Source of the DNA: Dactylellina haptotyla
Taxonomy: Eukaryota; Ascomycota; Orbiliomycetes; Orbiliales; Orbiliaceae
Reading direction: 5' to 3'
Length of the DNA stretch: 64,000 nucleotides
NCBI GenBank assembly: GCA_031310005.1
Contig: CM062388.1
Location: 744,001-808,000 of the forward strand
Of the stretch, positions 60,501 to 64,000 are shown piece after piece. Numbering within the stretch: position 1 is the stretch's first letter; each line of letters begins with the position of its first letter. A program made the position numbers and the translations under genes. Under the pieces are notes generated by a model. That model was not told the DNA's origin. It saw only the letters and a program-made list of their open reading frames with translations, and searched no databases.

Positions 60501-63500
60501 TGCAGCCGTGACCAATGGTTCCGGTACCATCAGCGTCATTATCACGCAGCCAGTTGTAACTGTTACCACGCCAGGTCCTGTCGTGGGCACGATGACGAGG
60601 TTTCCCGTCGATGGCGCCGGATCTACTCTGACTGATGGATCCGGTACAATTACCATTGTGATCACACAGATTGCCGGAATACAGCCCACAGTCACGATTA
60701 CAAGTGTTGGAACTAGCGCTGCCACTACGACACAGTTCCCAACTGATGGTAACGGCTCCACCATCACTGCTACAACTGCCACTGTTTCTGTCATCGAATA
60801 TCTTAGTAATCCTGTTACCACACTTGCCGTCCCAGCTACAGGCAACCCACCCTCAATTTATGATACTACCATTTATCCAGAACCAACGATTCCTCCAGGT
60901 ACGATTACGGTCCTGAGATATGTTACACGCCCGACAATCACATTGACTCAAGTTGGCACGACGGCGTTTGTTACCACGGTTTTCCCATCGAATACTGCGG
61001 ATCCAACATCACCTCCCGTTAGTGTCATCACCTATATTACTCAGCAAATAGTCACGGTGACTACGAGAGGACCGGTCGCCGGGACTACCACCAAATTCCC
61101 AACGGAAAGCAATGGAAGCACTATTACCGATGACACTGGCACAATCAGTGTCATCATCACTGCTGTTTCAAATCCCGCAGATACGAGAATCACCCTTGGT
61201 CCCGTCGCTGGAACCACGACGGAATTCCCAACGGATAGCGCCGGTTCTCCAATCACTGATGGCTCCGGAAGTACACCTGCTACCGTTGTCATCACGCAAG
61301 TAATAGTCACAGTCACAACCCCAGGGCCAATTCCTGGAACTACCACTCAATATCCAACCGATAGTGCTGGCTCTACCCTGACTGATGGTTCAGGCACCAT
61401 CAGCGTTATTGTGACTGAGGTTGCTGGCTACGGGGAGGTCACCACAGTCGTCACACTCGGACCTGTTGCCGGCACTACCACCATATTCCCTACTGATAGT
61501 AATGGATCCTCAATTACCGATGGAAGCGATGGTACAGTCAGCATTATAGTCACACAGGTTATTGTAACCGTTACTACAACAGGTCCTGAAGTGGGCACCA
61601 CCACTGTCCTACCTACCGATAGCTCTGGTGCTACTCTTACCGATGGGTCAGGGACTATCAGCGTTATCATCACCGAGATTGCTGCTCTAGCGCCAGTTAC
61701 GAGAATCACACCTGGACCAACCGCTGGAACTACAACAATCTATCCCACCGACACCAATGGATCCACTATTACAGATGGTTCTCAGCCCGATACCGTCGTG
61801 ATCACTCAAGTGATTGTGACGGTTACCACGATTGGTTTGGAAGAGGGTACAACCACTCAATTCCCTACAGATGTTGCCGGATCTACTCTCACCGATGGGT
61901 CTGGAACTATTTCCGTTATCGTAACCTCCGTCGTGCAGGTTACATCTACCGTTATTACACCTGGACCGCAAGCTGGCACCACAACTCAGTTCCCAATCAA
62001 TAGTGCAGGTTCCACCATTACTAACTCTGGCACAGCCACCGTTGTTATTACCCAACAGATCACGACAGTCACTCTTATCGGAACAAGCGATTATTTGACT
62101 ACTCAATATCCCACAGATTCGTCCGGTAGTACAGTCACCGACGGTTCGGGGATAATTAGTGTCATCGACTATAACACGTTGCCTGTTACCACAATCACTA
62201 GAGCTAGTACCACTGCCTTCGTCACGACCATGTACCCAACCAATAGTGTTGGTTCTACTCTCACAACAGGTACTGTTACCGTTGTAAGCTTTATGGTTGC
62301 ACCAATCGCAACTACTACCTCTGGACCGGCCTTTACCTGTGACGAATACGGCTACCAAGTGAACGATAATGTTTTTGATAGAGTCGACCTCTCGAATCTG
62401 CAGACTACGCATATCATCGTCGTGGCCAGCGGCAGCATCAGCATTAACGCGATAGGTTACAATGCTTTGGACAATTACATATATGGTATTCTCGGGGGCA
62501 ATCTCACACGTATCAGTGCACAAGGCAACTATACCAGGATAGGTGCCCGCCACCCTGAACTTGCCTCTGGCATTGCCATTGGTGATATCGATGGCAACGG
62601 ACAACATTTTGTCGCTGCTAACGTCGCCAACGGGACTCGTACCCAAGTGAAGTACTGGCAGCTTGATCTTAACCCTTTCACGAACAACAATACCTACGGT
62701 CAAATAGTGCGAACTGGTCTTATCGACCCTTTCTTTTATGCGGGCACAAATTTCGCGATTGGCGATTGGGTCTTCATCCCTTCAGCCGGCGACTATCTGT
62801 TTTCCTTTGGATACACACTTGACGCCAACAATAATTACGGATACCCACTCCTTGTTAGGATGAGTGTAATCACAAACACATACACAGTACTTGCAGCCTG
62901 GCCAGATATTACTCTACAGAGTGGTTTTGGCGCGCAGTTCGCAGTTGATGGAACCGGGGATATCTACGCCAAAGAGAACTTCTCAGGCAAACTCTGGCGG
63001 GTCAACATTAATACCCTGGCTAGGCCGGTAGTTGTCGCAACAACCATTCGAGTCAATGGTGCAGATGGAGCACGTTGTGTGTACAATCGAACGGTGGGCC
63101 AGTCACAATCAAACACAACCAATGGACCTACAGTAACATATACGCTCGCCGGGCCTACGAACACGACACTAACTCTGCAGCCGACTGATAGCAACGGAAA
63201 CATCCTAGCAACTGGCACCGCTACCGTCATTGAATACAAGGTTCCTCCTTTTGCAACGGCGACATCCGGCCCACCATTCCAATGCCAGGCAGAGTTTGGC
63301 TATCTCGCCCTCGATTATGATCTATACAAGGTGGAAATCGCAACAGGACAGAGAACTCTCGTCAAAACAAACTTTGTCGGCGCGGGTACCGGAACTAATC
63401 AATTTATAAATGGTCTTGGTTATAACTCCATGGATAACTACATCTATGGTCTCCACAATGATAACAACAAAATAATCCGCATTGCCAGTAACGGTCAAAT

Positions 63501-64000
63501 TACGACCTTATTCAAGCCTATCGGGCAGCCCAATATCATTTACACGCAGGGGGATGACGTGGATGCCAACGGTCAGCTATGGGTTTTGGGGGGTCCAAAC
63601 AGCGCTGATACAAACCGAGCCGGGTGGATGAGGGTCAACCTCAACCCGTTCAATGGTACCTACGGACAAGTGGTCCAGTCTGGCAGTATCAATACTAGTA
63701 ACTATACAATCGGCGACTGGGCTAGTGTTCCTGGTGCTGGGAATGGTTTATATGGCTTATCAGTGACAGCGGGGGCTCTAAACTTGATCAGATTTGATCC
63801 CAATGCTTCCGCTTATATCTTAGTCAAAAGATACACCACCGCAATTTCAGGTGGATTCGGCTCTGTTTTTGCCAATGTTAATGGAGACCTGTTCGGGTTC
63901 CATAACTCCGACGGCAGAATTTACAAGGTAAACGTGTTTCAACCTGATCTCGAGCCTGTGGTAGTGTCTACCGGACCAAGTGTAAGCGCCGGCACCGATG
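54575..64000 (+). CDS. Giant secreted DUF6923 threonine-rich adhesin-like protein, truncated by window edge
   Basis: Three exons are visible, 54575-54951, 55013-55137 and 55238 to beyond 64000, with phases 2 and 1 as in the sister gene at 19931-31070. At least 3088 residues are present and no stop is reached. The start MLFTKVIIQALLAGVALAG is a likely signal peptide. The N-terminal module (CxxxxxxCK..., TPTTTKYTKKGKTTCTRW) and the exon 2 end LLKRGECKVPGPC closely match the sister, including a dibasic KR. About fifty-four repeats of about 41 residues run from about 260 to 2530; the later part is dominated by a GPVAGTTTKxPTDSAGS type. A DUF6923-type module (about 2530-2785) is followed by one repeat-like link and most of a second module at the edge. 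By analogy a GLEYA domain should follow outside the window. A surface adhesin is likely. Confidence 0.88.
55510..62320 (+). repeat. Coding tandem repeat array of the second giant adhesin
   Basis: About 6.8 kb of units of about 123 bases encoding TTTKxPTDSAGSTITDGSGT followed by strands of the form xSVIITQPIVTVTTPGP. Between about 57.0 and 60.7 kb the units form a higher-order pattern: VPGQP-bearing units recur at 59440, 59809 and 60178 (exactly 369 bases), and a block at 58612 returns at 58987 (375 bases) with few differences. This is stronger and more recent repetition than in the array at 22205-30148. Confidence 0.85.

Overview
The window is nuclear DNA of a filamentous ascomycete (Pezizomycotina). 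The evidence is short introns of about 50-100 bases with GT...AG ends and CTAAC-like branch points, wide intergenic spaces with pyrimidine tracts, and families typical of these fungi: DUF6923/GLEYA surface proteins, an NLR-type N-terminus joined to ankyrin repeats, a con-13-like secreted HExxH protein, and an SDR of the fungal GRxETTEG type. Giant GLEYA/DUF6923 threonine-rich adhesins recall nematode-trapping Orbiliomycetes, but that placement is a guess. Exon structures below were read by hand from splice signals, frame continuity and family resemblance.

Layout. 1.2-2.4 kb: a three-exon SDR (+). 2.9-4.2 kb: a glycine-rich coiled-coil protein (-). 4.2-9.7 kb: pyrimidine/purine tracts, an orphan-looking TATA region, an AT-rich gene-poor island, a decayed tRNA-Gly(GCC)-like sequence and a fossil retroelement integrase piece. 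9.8-10.5 kb: a four-exon MAPEG protein (-). 12.7-15.0 kb: a second coiled-coil protein (-), apparently a distant paralogue of the first. 15-18.1 kb: a long region with no gene found. 18.2-18.9 kb: a YjbQ-family protein (-).

The striking part is 19.9-64 kb. A 3675-residue secreted protein (-, 19.9-31.1 kb) carries about sixty threonine-rich repeats, two DUF6923 modules and a C-terminal GLEYA domain. A second giant of the same design (+, 54.6 kb onward) runs off the window edge. The two point away from each other, share a three-exon structure with identical intron phases, and enclose about 23 kb. That interval holds a small secreted relative (32.9-34.0 kb), a small membrane protein, a 1614-residue membrane/ankyrin protein, a possible papain-fold protein, an alpha/beta hydrolase, an uncharacterised acidic protein, an NAD(P)-binding epimerase-like protein, a con-13-like HExxH secreted protein and the splicing factor YJU2.

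Most of the enclosed genes have no evident shared pathway. The coherent unit is the set of three secreted threonine/lysine-rich proteins, likely cell-wall or adhesion functions. The second giant also shows a higher-order repeat of about 369-375 bp (three units), a sign of recent internal expansion.
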